Under the pieces are notes generated by a model. It made no database searches, was not told the origin of the DNA, and saw only the letters and a list, made by a program, of their open reading frames with translations. A program made the position numbers and the translations under genes. From assembly GCF_015319165.1 (NCBI RefSeq), contig NZ_JADIVZ010000011.1, forward strand, positions 1-64,000: a stretch of 64,000 nucleotides of DNA, in the 5' to 3' direction. Every line of letters begins with the position of its first letter. The first letter of the stretch is position 1. This DNA comes from Nocardioides acrostichi (GTDB lineage: Bacteria > Actinomycetota > Actinomycetes > Propionibacteriales > Nocardioidaceae). Positions 35,791 to 43,476 of the stretch are shown here, piece by piece.

Positions 35791-36654
35791 GTGCCCAGGA
35801 CAGCCCCGAGGGTCATCGACTCCCACGTGCACTTCTGGGATCCCGCGTCCCGGCGGCACCCCTGGCTGGACGAGGTGCCCGCACTGTTCCGCCCCATGCT
35901 GCCCGGGCAGTACCAGCAGCAGGCACCGCGCAGTGACGGCTTGGTCTTCGTGGAGGCCGACTGCGAGGAGTCCGCGGCGACGGGGGAGGTGGCCTGGATC
36001 GAGAGCCTGGCCGCCTCCGGGGTGCCGGTGCTCGGCATCGTGGCCGCCGTCCGGCTGGAATCCCCGGACGTCGAGGAGTCCCTCGCGGCGCTGGCGCGAC
36101 GCCCCCTGGTCGTGGGGGTGCGCCGGCTGCTCCAGGACGAGCGCGCCGGCTTCTGCCTCGACACGGGCCTGCTGCGCGGGGTGCGGGCAGCCGGTGATCA
36201 CGGCCTCGCCGTCGACCTGTGCGTGCGCTCCCACCAGCTGGTCGAGCTGGTCGAGCTGGCACGGCTGTGCCCGTCGACGACCCTCGTGCTCGATCACTGC
36301 GGCAAGCCCCGGATCGGCTCGGGCGACCTCGACCGGTGGACCGGCGACCTCGAACGCCTGGCGGCGCACGAGCACGTCGTGTGCAAGCTCTCCGGCCTGG
36401 CCACCGAGGCCAGCGGGGGCGCGGAGCCGCTCATCGCCGAGTACCTGCGCCGCGCGCTGGACGTCTTCGGACCCGATCGGGTCCTCTTCGGCAGTGACTG
36501 GCCGGTGTGCACCCTGGAGACCACCTGGTTCACCTGGCACGCCACGGTGACCAGAGTCGTCCAGGAGCTCTCGCCAGCCGAGCAGGCGGCCGTCATGGGC
36601 GGCAACGCCGAACGGTTCTACCGGCTGGGTGACGTGAGGGGAGAAGCCTCATGA
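35791..36654 (+). CDS. Amidohydrolase-2 family lactonase (likely L-fuconolactonase)
   Basis: This 287-residue TIM-barrel hydrolase has RVIDSHVHFWDPASRRHPWL (the HxH start), LVLDHCGKPRIGSGDL (barrel His), VCKLSGLATEA and VLFGSDWPVCTLE (the catalytic Asp region). This pattern is that of sugar-lactone hydrolases such as L-fuconolactonase and L-rhamnonolactonase. It should open L-fucono-lactone to L-fuconate, the second step after the dehydrogenase at 40959. GTG 35791; it overlaps the next gene by 4 bp (ATGA). Confidence 0.85.
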   Translation: MPRTAPRVIDSHVHFWDPASRRHPWLDEVPALFRPMLPGQYQQQAPRSDGLVFVEADCEESAATGEVAWIESLAASGVPVLGIVAAVRLESPDVEESLAALARRPLVVGVRRLLQDERAGFCLDTGLLRGVRAAGDHGLAVDLCVRSHQLVELVELARLCPSTTLVLDHCGKPRIGSGDLDRWTGDLERLAAHEHVVCKLSGLATEASGGAEPLIAEYLRRALDVFGPDRVLFGSDWPVCTLETTWFTWHATVTRVVQELSPAEQAAVMGGNAERFYRLGDVRGEAS

Positions 36655-37103
36655 TGCGCGGTCGGCTGCTGCACCCGCCGTTGCTCGCCGCCCTCGGCGC
36701 GGCCGGTCACGGCGCGCAGATCCTCGTCTGCGACGCCAACTACCCGGCCTCGACGCAGTCCCCGCCCGGGGCACCGCGCATCCACCTCAACCTGGCCCCG
36801 GGGCTGGTCGACGCCGTGCGGGTCACCGAGGTGATCGCGGGCGCCGTCCCGATCGAGGCCGGCACGGTGATGGCCCCCAACCAGGACGGCCCCTACGCCG
36901 TGGGCTCGGATCCAGACATCTTCGCGGAGTTCGCGCGCGTCCTGCGGGCCGAGGGCGGCCCCACCCAGCTGGACAGGCTCCACCGGTGGGACTTCTACCG
37001 GGCCGCCGGTGCCCCGGAGGTCGCCGCGGTGGTCGTCACCGGCGAAGAGCGCCTCTACGGCAACCTCCTGCTGCGCATCGGGGTCGTCCGCGCCCGCGGT
37101 TAG
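36651..37103 (+). CDS. fucU: RbsD/FucU family mutarotase (likely L-fucose mutarotase)
   Basis: This 150-residue protein has the FucU/RbsD pattern: [30 protein letters not shown] (His and Asp near the start that act in anomer exchange), the central [12 protein letters not shown], and the C-terminal [16 protein letters not shown] with the conserved Tyr-Gly-Asn. It speeds interchange of alpha and beta anomers so the dehydrogenase gets the form it needs. The length and the YGN tail fit FucU. The next gene starts 97 bp later. Confidence 0.88.
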   Translation: MMRGRLLHPPLLAALGAAGHGAQILVCDANYPASTQSPPGAPRIHLNLAPGLVDAVRVTEVIAGAVPIEAGTVMAPNQDGPYAVGSDPDIFAEFARVLRAEGGPTQLDRLHRWDFYRAAGAPEVAAVVVTGEERLYGNLLLRIGVVRARG

Positions 37104-37200
37104 CGCCCGGTATCCCACCCCCACCCGCCTCAGCGGCCCGGCGTCCGGCACGCCGGGCTCGCCCCGCCGTCCGCTCCACCTCTCAGCAAAGGATCTGCTC

Positions 37201-38526
37201 ATGCCACGCTTCACGGACCTGCGCACCCGCGACGTGCGGTTCCCGACCTCTCGGGAGCTGGACGGCTCGGACGCGATGAACCCGGAGCCCGACTACTCCG
37301 CTGCCTACGTCGTGATCGGCACCGATGCCGGCGACGGTCTGGAGGGGCACGGCTTCGCGTTCACGACCGGCCGAGGCAACGACATCCAGACCGAGGCCAT
37401 CCGCGCCCTCAACCCCTGGATCGCCGGCCGCGACGTCGACGACGTCCTGACCCACCTGGGCGACATCGGTCGTGAGCTGCAGCGCGACTCCCAGCTGCGC
37501 TGGCTCGGCCCGGAGAAGGGTGTCATCCACATGGCCGTGAGCGCCGTGCTCAACGCGCTGTGGGATCTACGGGCCAAGCGCGAGGGCAAGCCGCTGTGGA
37601 AGGTGCTCTCGGACATGACGCCGGACGAGATCGTCGACATCGTCGACTTCCGCCACATCAGCGACGCCCTCAGCGCCGACGAGGCCCTGAGCATCCTCCA
37701 GGCGGCCCGACCCACCCGCGGTGAGCGCGAGGCCCGCCTGCTGGAGCAGGGCTACCCGGCCTACACCACCACGCCAGGGTGGTTGGGCTACAGCGACGAG
37801 AAGCTGGCCCGGCTCTCCCGCGAGGCGGTCGCCGACGGCTTCGACCTGATCAAGCTCAAGGTCGGTGGATCCCTCGAGGACGACGTGCGGCGCATGGGCG
37901 TGGCCCGCGAGGCGGTGGGGGAGGACGTCAAGATCGCCATCGACGCCAACCAGCGCTGGGACGTGCCCGAGGCGGTGTGGTGGGTGAACAAGCTCGGCGA
38001 GTACCACCCCTACTGGATCGAGGAGCCCACCAGCCCCGACGACGTGCTGGGTCACGCCGTGGTGCGCCGCGACGTCGCCCCGATCAAGGTGGCCACCGGC
38101 GAGCACGCGCAGAACCGGGTGATCTTCAAACAACTGCTCCAGGCCCAGGCCATCGACGTCGTGCAGATCGACGCCTGCCGCGTCGGCGGCGTCAACGAGA
38201 ACGTCGCGATCGTGCTCTTGGCGGCGAAGTTCGGCGTCCCGGTCTGCCCCCACGCCGGGGGAGTGGGACTCTGCGAGCTGGTGCGCCACCTCTCCATGTT
38301 CGACTACGTGGCGGTCTCCGGCTCCTGGGAGGACCGGCGCATCGAGTACGTCGACCACCTGCACGAGCACTTCTTGGACCCCGCGCTCGTCGAGGGCGGG
38401 CGCTACGTCACCCCGACCATGCCCGGCTACAGCTCCCAGATGCGCGAGGAGTCCCTCGCGCGCTATGCCTACCCCGAGGGTGCGGCCTGGGCCGACGAGA
38501 ACGCAGCGCAGGAGGCGAGCCACTGA
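37201..38526 (+). CDS. L-fuconate dehydratase (enolase superfamily)
   Basis: This 441-residue dehydratase turns L-fuconate into 2-keto-3-deoxy-L-fuconate. [30 protein letters not shown] is the typical capping-domain start. The barrel shows the catalytic LIKLKVGG (KxK), metal ligands in [21 protein letters not shown] and [11 protein letters not shown], and the His of [13 protein letters not shown]. These features and the length match characterised fuconate dehydratases of Xanthomonas and of humans (ENOSF1). ATG 37201 follows CAGCAAAGGA; frames open upstream lack conservation. The stop overlaps the next ATG by one base. Confidence 0.93.
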   Translation: MPRFTDLRTRDVRFPTSRELDGSDAMNPEPDYSAAYVVIGTDAGDGLEGHGFAFTTGRGNDIQTEAIRALNPWIAGRDVDDVLTHLGDIGRELQRDSQLRWLGPEKGVIHMAVSAVLNALWDLRAKREGKPLWKVLSDMTPDEIVDIVDFRHISDALSADEALSILQAARPTRGEREARLLEQGYPAYTTTPGWLGYSDEKLARLSREAVADGFDLIKLKVGGSLEDDVRRMGVAREAVGEDVKIAIDANQRWDVPEAVWWVNKLGEYHPYWIEEPTSPDDVLGHAVVRRDVAPIKVATGEHAQNRVIFKQLLQAQAIDVVQIDACRVGGVNENVAIVLLAAKFGVPVCPHAGGVGLCELVRHLSMFDYVAVSGSWEDRRIEYVDHLHEHFLDPALVEGGRYVTPTMPGYSSQMREESLARYAYPEGAAWADENAAQEASH

Positions 38527-39554
38527 TGCGCGCAGCCCAGTACCGAGGCGCGGGAACCATCGCGGTCGACTCCGCACCCGAGCCCGAGGCCGGCCCCGGC
38601 GAGGTCGTCGTGTCGGTGTCCTACACCGGCATCTGCGGCACCGACCTGCACATCCTGCACGGACACATGGACCACCGCGTCGAGCCGCCCGGTGTCATCG
38701 GGCACGAGATGAGCGGCCGGATCGCGTCGTGCGGCGCCGGCGTCGAGGGTCTCGCGCCCGGCGACCCGGTGACGGTGATGCCCCTGGTGTGGTGCGGTAC
38801 CTGCGCCGCGTGCCGGGCCGGGCACCGGCACGTGTGTCAGCGGCTGGTCTTCGTCGGCATCGACTCCCCGGGCTCGCTCACCAACCGGTGGGTCGTGCCC
38901 GCCGACGTGATCGTGCCGCTGCCTGCAGACCTGGATCTGCGCGATGCCGCGCTGGTGGAACCGACCGCGGTCGCCGTGCACGACGTGACACGCTCCGGCG
39001 TGGTCGCAGGCGAGAAGGTCGTGGTCGTCGGCGGGGGCCCGGTGGGTCTGCTCGTGGGCGCCGTGGCCCGGGCCCGTGGGGCCGAGGTGCTCGTCGTCGA
39101 GCCGTCGTCCTTCCGCGGGTCGGTGGCACGCGAGGCGGGGTTCGAGGTCGTCGACCCCACGTCCGACGACGTCGCCGCGCACGTCGAGGCCTGGACCGAG
39201 GGCGCGGGCGCCGCGGTGTCCTTCGAGGTCTCCGGCACCCAGCCCGGGATGTCGAGCGCCCTCGAGGTGCTCGGGGTCCGGGGTCGGCTGGTGGTGGTGG
39301 GCATCCACGCCGCTGCACGCGAGGTCGACCTGCACCGGGTGTTCTGGCGCGAGCTGACGCTGGTCGGAGCGCGGGTCTACGAGCGCGCGGACTTCGAGGA
39401 GGCCGTGCGACTGCTCGCCGTCGGGGAGATCCCGGCCGAACTGCTCATCACCGCGGTCCAGCCGCTCGACGAGGCCGCCGAGGCCTTCGCCACGCTCGAC
39501 GCCGGTGGCGAGGTCATGAAGGTGCTGGTCGACTGCCGCGAGGAGCAAGCATGA
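38526..39554 (+). CDS. Zinc-dependent medium-chain alcohol/polyol dehydrogenase
   Basis: At 342 residues it has the catalytic-zinc ligands in GICGTDLHILHGH and GHEMSGRI, a structural-zinc loop with four cysteines (CGTCAACRAGHRHVCQ), and the nucleotide motif VVVVGGGPVGLL. It is related to threonine/sorbitol dehydrogenases. In a fucose operon it may oxidise 2-keto-3-deoxy-L-fuconate or another intermediate, or reduce lactaldehyde; sequence does not decide. The start ATG overlaps the dehydratase stop (TGATG) and the stop overlaps the next start (ATGA). Confidence 0.85.
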   Translation: MRAAQYRGAGTIAVDSAPEPEAGPGEVVVSVSYTGICGTDLHILHGHMDHRVEPPGVIGHEMSGRIASCGAGVEGLAPGDPVTVMPLVWCGTCAACRAGHRHVCQRLVFVGIDSPGSLTNRWVVPADVIVPLPADLDLRDAALVEPTAVAVHDVTRSGVVAGEKVVVVGGGPVGLLVGAVARARGAEVLVVEPSSFRGSVAREAGFEVVDPTSDDVAAHVEAWTEGAGAAVSFEVSGTQPGMSSALEVLGVRGRLVVVGIHAAAREVDLHRVFWRELTLVGARVYERADFEEAVRLLAVGEIPAELLITAVQPLDEAAEAFATLDAGGEVMKVLVDCREEQA

Positions 39555-40312
39555 GCACGCCGTTCGACCTGACCGGGCGCCGCGCCGTCGTGACCGGCGC
39601 CAGCCGAGGCATCGGCCGTGCCGTCGCGGCGGCCCTGGCCGCCGCGGGCGCCGATGTCGCCGGTGTCTCGACGTCCATGCCGCAGGGCGACTCGCCGACC
39701 CGGAGCGCCGTGGAGGCGCACGGTCGCACGTTCACGCCGTACTCGGCCGACTTCGCCGATCGCGAGGCGGTGATCGATCTGGCCGCGCGCCTGGAGGCCG
39801 ACGGCCCCGTCGACATCCTGGTCAACAACGCCGGCACCATCGAGCGCGCTCCGGCCGCCGAGCACCCCCTCGAGCTCTGGGACCGGGTCGTGGCGGTGAA
39901 CCTCTCGAGCCAGTTCGTGCTGACCCGGGAGATCGGACGCCGGATGCTTGGCCGCGGGGGCGGCAAGGTGGTCTTCACCGCCTCGCTGCTCAGCTTCCAA
40001 GGCGGCATCAACGTGCCCGGCTACACCGCGGCCAAGAGCGGGCTCGTGGGCCTGACCAAGGCCCTGGCCAACGAGTGGGCCGCGGGGGCCGTCAACGTCA
40101 ACGCCGTGGCCCCGGGCTACATCGCCACCGACAACACCCAGGCGCTGCGCGACGACCCGGCCCGGCACGAGGCGATCCTCGGCCGGATCCCCGCGGGCCG
40201 TTGGGGCAGCGCCGACGACGTGGCGGGTGCCGTGGTGTTCCTGAGCTCCGCGGCGGCCGACTACGTGCACGGCACCGTTCTCGCCGTCGACGGCGGCTGG
40301 CTGGGGCGATGA
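39551..40312 (+). CDS. Short-chain dehydrogenase (KduD / 2-keto-3-deoxy-L-fuconate dehydrogenase-like)
   Basis: This 253-residue classical SDR has the cofactor loop VTGASRGIGRAVAAAL, NNAGT, a catalytic Ser in FTASLLSFQGG and YTAAKSGLVGL, closing with VHGTVLAVDGGWLGR. Closest in pattern to KduD and to 2-keto-3-deoxy-L-fuconate dehydrogenases, which oxidise C4 of the dehydratase product. This would lead to 2,4-diketo-3-deoxy-L-fuconate, but no matching FAH-type diketo hydrolase is present in the operon. Overlaps both neighbours by ATGA. Confidence 0.85.
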   Translation: MSTPFDLTGRRAVVTGASRGIGRAVAAALAAAGADVAGVSTSMPQGDSPTRSAVEAHGRTFTPYSADFADREAVIDLAARLEADGPVDILVNNAGTIERAPAAEHPLELWDRVVAVNLSSQFVLTREIGRRMLGRGGGKVVFTASLLSFQGGINVPGYTAAKSGLVGLTKALANEWAAGAVNVNAVAPGYIATDNTQALRDDPARHEAILGRIPAGRWGSADDVAGAVVFLSSAAADYVHGTVLAVDGGWLGR

Positions 40313-40962
40313 GGTCCATGAGGTCCGTGACGCCGCTGGTCGCGATGGGACGCAGCCGCGTACTGCCCGTGCTCGTGCTCGACGACGTCCGCCACGCGGT
40401 CGCCGTGGCCACGGCGCTGCGCGCCGGGGGCCTGCCGATCGCCGAGGTGACCCTGCGCTCGCGGTACGCGTTGGAGGTGCTGCGCGAGATGAGCTCGGTC
40501 GACGACGTCATGGTCGGCGCCGGCACGGTGACGCGCCCAGAACAGGTCGAGAGGGTGCTCGCGGCCGGGGGCCGGTTCGCCGTCAGTCCAGGCTTCAGCC
40601 CCGGGCTCGTGCGCGAGTGCCACCGGCAGGGCCTGCCGATCCTGCCCGGGGTGGCGACGCCGACCGAGCTCCAGGCGGCGTTGGACGCCGGCGTCGACAC
40701 CGTCAAGTTCTTCCCGGCCGCGGCGTCGGGCGGGGTGAGGATGGTGCGCGCGATGTCGGCGCCCTTCCCGCACGTCCGCATGGTGCCCACCGGCGGGATC
40801 ACGGCCGCGGGGATGAGCGAGTACCTGGCGCTCCCCACGGTGCTCGCCGTGGGCGGCACCTGGCTCGCGCCCGCGGAGTGGGTCTGCGCGGGTCGCTACG
40901 ACCTGGTCGAGCTCGCAGCCCGCGACGCCTCGAAGCGCGTCCTCGAGGAGGTCTCGGTATGA
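40309..40962 (+). CDS. KDPG/KHG-family class I aldolase
   Basis: This 217-residue trimeric-type aldolase has RVLPVLVLDD, the base-bearing GLPIAEVTLRS, VGAGTVTRPEQ, VSPGFSPGLV and the Schiff-base lysine in VDTVKFFPAAASGG, followed by RMVPTGGIT. KDPG-family enzymes cleave 2-keto-3-deoxy acids to pyruvate and an aldehyde. In this operon the natural split is 2-keto-3-deoxy-L-fuconate to pyruvate and L-lactaldehyde (inference). The second ATG at 40318 is an alternative start. Overlaps both neighbours by ATGA. Confidence 0.87.
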   Translation: MRSMRSVTPLVAMGRSRVLPVLVLDDVRHAVAVATALRAGGLPIAEVTLRSRYALEVLREMSSVDDVMVGAGTVTRPEQVERVLAAGGRFAVSPGFSPGLVRECHRQGLPILPGVATPTELQAALDAGVDTVKFFPAAASGGVRMVRAMSAPFPHVRMVPTGGITAAGMSEYLALPTVLAVGGTWLAPAEWVCAGRYDLVELAARDASKRVLEEVSV

Positions 40963-41891
40963 GTGCGTCCTCGCACCCGCACGACCTCACGGCCTTCGTG
41001 CTCGGCTGTTCCCAGCTGGGCGGTCTCTACCGGGTGACCACCGACGAGGAGGCCCAGGAGACGCTCGAGACCGCGTGGGAGCTGGGCGTGCGCGCCTTCG
41101 ACACCGCGCCCCACTACGGCGCCGGCCTCTCCGAGCGACGCCTCGGGGCCTTCCTGGCGACGCGGCCCCGCGAGGAGTTCACCGTCTCGACCAAGGTGGG
41201 GCGACTCCTGGTGCCCACCGAGGAGGACACCGACGGCGACGAGGGGTTCTTCGGTGGCGATCGCTGCCGACGCGTCCTCGACTACAGCCGTGACGGTGTG
41301 CTGCGCTCCCTCGAGGCGAGCCTGGCCCGGCTGGGCCTGGACCGGGTCGACACCGTCTACGTGCACGACCCCGACGAGCACCTGGCCCAGACCGTGAGCG
41401 AGGCGCTCCCGGCTCTGGTCGGTCTGCGCGAGCAGGGCGTGGTCTCGCACGTCGGCGCCGGCATGAACACGGTCGCACCGCTGCAGCGGATCGTGGCGGA
41501 GACCGGGGCGAACGGCGTCATGCTCGCGGGCCGCTACAGCCTGCTCGATCGCTCGGCCGGCCCGACGCTGCTCCCGGCGTGCGAGGAGCGCGACGTGCGG
41601 GTGGTCGTCGCCGGCGTCTTCAACTCCGGCATCATGGCCGAGCCGGGGGCGGGGGGCACCTACGACTACGGGGAGGCGCCTCCTGCGGTCGTGCAGCGGG
41701 CGGCCCGGGTGCGGGAGCTGTGCGAGCAGTACGACGTGCCCGTGCGCGCCGCCGCCATCCAGTTCCCGCTGCGTCACCCCGGCGTCACCCAGGTCGCCGT
41801 GGGGTGTCGTGGCCGTGGTCAGGTCGACGACAACGTCGCCATGCTCGGGGTGCCCGTCCCGGAGGATCTCTGGGCCGAGCTCGGCCACTGA
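40959..41891 (+). CDS. Aldo/keto reductase (likely L-fucose dehydrogenase)
   Basis: This 310-residue AKR has the tetrad Asp and Tyr in AFDTAPHYGAG, Lys in VSTKVGRLLVP and His in YVHDPDEH. GFFGGDRCRRVLDYSRDGVLRSLEASLARLGLDRVD is the insert typical of the D-threo-aldose/L-fucose 1-dehydrogenase group. It would oxidise L-fucose (beta-pyranose) to L-fuconolactone with NAD(P)+, the first catabolic step. It is the last gene of the operon, overlapping the aldolase stop, and is followed by a terminator. Confidence 0.87.
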   Translation: MSASSHPHDLTAFVLGCSQLGGLYRVTTDEEAQETLETAWELGVRAFDTAPHYGAGLSERRLGAFLATRPREEFTVSTKVGRLLVPTEEDTDGDEGFFGGDRCRRVLDYSRDGVLRSLEASLARLGLDRVDTVYVHDPDEHLAQTVSEALPALVGLREQGVVSHVGAGMNTVAPLQRIVAETGANGVMLAGRYSLLDRSAGPTLLPACEERDVRVVVAGVFNSGIMAEPGAGGTYDYGEAPPAVVQRAARVRELCEQYDVPVRAAAIQFPLRHPGVTQVAVGCRGRGQVDDNVAMLGVPVPEDLWAELGH

Positions 41892-41908
41892 GCGTGGATC
41901 CAGGCTGA

Positions 41909-41948
41909 GCACGCGGCCGGGCCCTGGGGGGCGGACCCGGCCGCGTGC
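41909..41948. terminator. Terminator between fucose and inositol operons
   Basis: Arms GCACGCGGCCGGG (41909-41921) and CCCGGCCGCGTGC (41936-41948) form a perfect 13-bp stem. It lies between two convergent operons and can serve both. Confidence 0.75.
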
Positions 41949-41961
41949 GGTTCGGTGCCCG

Positions 41962-43476
41962 TCAGTCGTTCTGCGGGAAGCCCAGGTTCAGGCCGCCGTG
42001 GCTCGGGTCGAGCCAGCGCTGGGTGACGACCTTGCCGCGGGTGTAGAAGTGCACGCCCTCGGTGCCGTGGGCGTGGGTGTCGCCGAAGAGGCTGTTCTTC
42101 CACCCACCGAAGGAGTAGTAGGCCACCGGCACCGGTACCGGCACGTTGACGCCGACCATGCCGACCTCGACCTCGTGCTGGAAGCGCCGTGCGGCACCAC
42201 CGTCGTTGGTGAAGATGGCGGTGCCGTTGCCGTAGGGGTTGGCGTTGATGAGCGCCAGACCCTCGTCGTAGCCCTCGACCCGCAGCACGGAGAGCACGGG
42301 GCCGAAGATCTCCTCGGTGTAGATCGACATGTCCGAGGTGACGTGGTCGAAGAGCGTCGGGGCGACGAAGAAGCCCTGCTCGCCCTGCGGTCCGCCGTCG
42401 GCGTCGTACTCGCCGCGGCGTCCGTCGCAGACCAGCGTCGCGCCGGCGGCCTCGCCCTCATCGATGAAGCCGACGATGCGATCGCGAGACTGTGCGGTCA
42501 CGATCGGGCCCATGTCGCACGAGCGGGTGCCGTCGCCGGTCTTGAGCGTGGCGACGCGCTCGGCGATCTTGGCGACCAGCTCATCGGCGATCGAGTCGAC
42601 CGCCACCAGCGCCGAGATGGCCATGCAGCGCTCGCCGGCGGAGCCGAAGCCGGCATTGACGGCGGCGTCGGCGGCCAGGTCGAGGTCGGCGTCGGGCAGC
42701 ACCAGCATGTGGTTCTTCGCGCCGCCCAGGGCCTGCACGCGCTTACCGTGGCGGGTGCCGGTCTCGTAGACGTAGCGGGCGATCGGCGTCGAGCCCACGA
42801 AGGAGATCGCCTTGACGTCCTCGTGGGTCAGCAGCGCGTCGACGGCCTCCTTGTCGCCGTTGACGACGTTGAGCACGCCGTCGGGCAGACCGGCCTCGGT
42901 CCACAGCTCCGCGATCGCGAGGGTGGCGGAGGGATCCTTCTCGGACGGCTTGACCACCACGGCGTTGCCGGTCGCCAGCGCCACGGGCACGAACCACAGC
43001 GGGACCATCGCGGGGAAGTTGAACGGGGAGATCACCGCAACCACGCCCAGGCTCTGACGCAGCGAGTAGACGTCGACCGAGGTCGAGGCGTTCTCGGTGT
43101 GACCGCCCTTGAGCAGGTGGGGGATGCCGCAGGCGAACTCGGCGACCTCCATGCCGCGCAGCACCTCGCCGAGGGCGTCGGAGAGCACCTTGCCGTGCTC
43201 GGCGGTGATGAGCGCCGCGATCCGCTCCTTGTCGCGGTCCAGCAGCTCGCGGAACTTGAACAGCACCTGGCTGCGACGGGCGAGGGAGAGGTTGCCCCAG
43301 CCCTCCCACGCGGTGCGGGCGGTGGCGACGACCTCGTTCACGACCTCGGCCGAGGCCAGGTCGAGCTCGCCGGTCTGCACGCCGGTCGCGGGGTTGAACA
43401 CCGCGCTGGTGCGCTCGGCCGTGCCACTCCAGGGGGCACCGGCGACGAAGTGGGTGATGCGGGTGGGGCTACTCAT
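41962..43476 (-). CDS. iolA: Methylmalonate-semialdehyde dehydrogenase (acylating)
   Basis: This 504-residue aldehyde dehydrogenase of the MmsA/IolA type converts malonate semialdehyde to acetyl-CoA and CO2 at the end of inositol breakdown. Landmarks are VISPFNFPAMVPLWF, VVVKPSEKDPS, ISFVGSTPIARYVYE, GGAKNHMLVLPDADLD and the catalytic cysteine in GSAGERCMAISAL; VGVNVPVPVPVAYYSFGGWKNSLFGD is specific to the MmsA group. It is the last gene of the iolC-aldolase-iolB-iolD-iolA operon and its start overlaps the iolD end by 4 bp. Confidence 0.95.
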   Translation of the reverse strand: MSSPTRITHFVAGAPWSGTAERTSAVFNPATGVQTGELDLASAEVVNEVVATARTAWEGWGNLSLARRSQVLFKFRELLDRDKERIAALITAEHGKVLSDALGEVLRGMEVAEFACGIPHLLKGGHTENASTSVDVYSLRQSLGVVAVISPFNFPAMVPLWFVPVALATGNAVVVKPSEKDPSATLAIAELWTEAGLPDGVLNVVNGDKEAVDALLTHEDVKAISFVGSTPIARYVYETGTRHGKRVQALGGAKNHMLVLPDADLDLAADAAVNAGFGSAGERCMAISALVAVDSIADELVAKIAERVATLKTGDGTRSCDMGPIVTAQSRDRIVGFIDEGEAAGATLVCDGRRGEYDADGGPQGEQGFFVAPTLFDHVTSDMSIYTEEIFGPVLSVLRVEGYDEGLALINANPYGNGTAIFTNDGGAARRFQHEVEVGMVGVNVPVPVPVAYYSFGGWKNSLFGDTHAHGTEGVHFYTRGKVVTQRWLDPSHGGLNLGFPQND

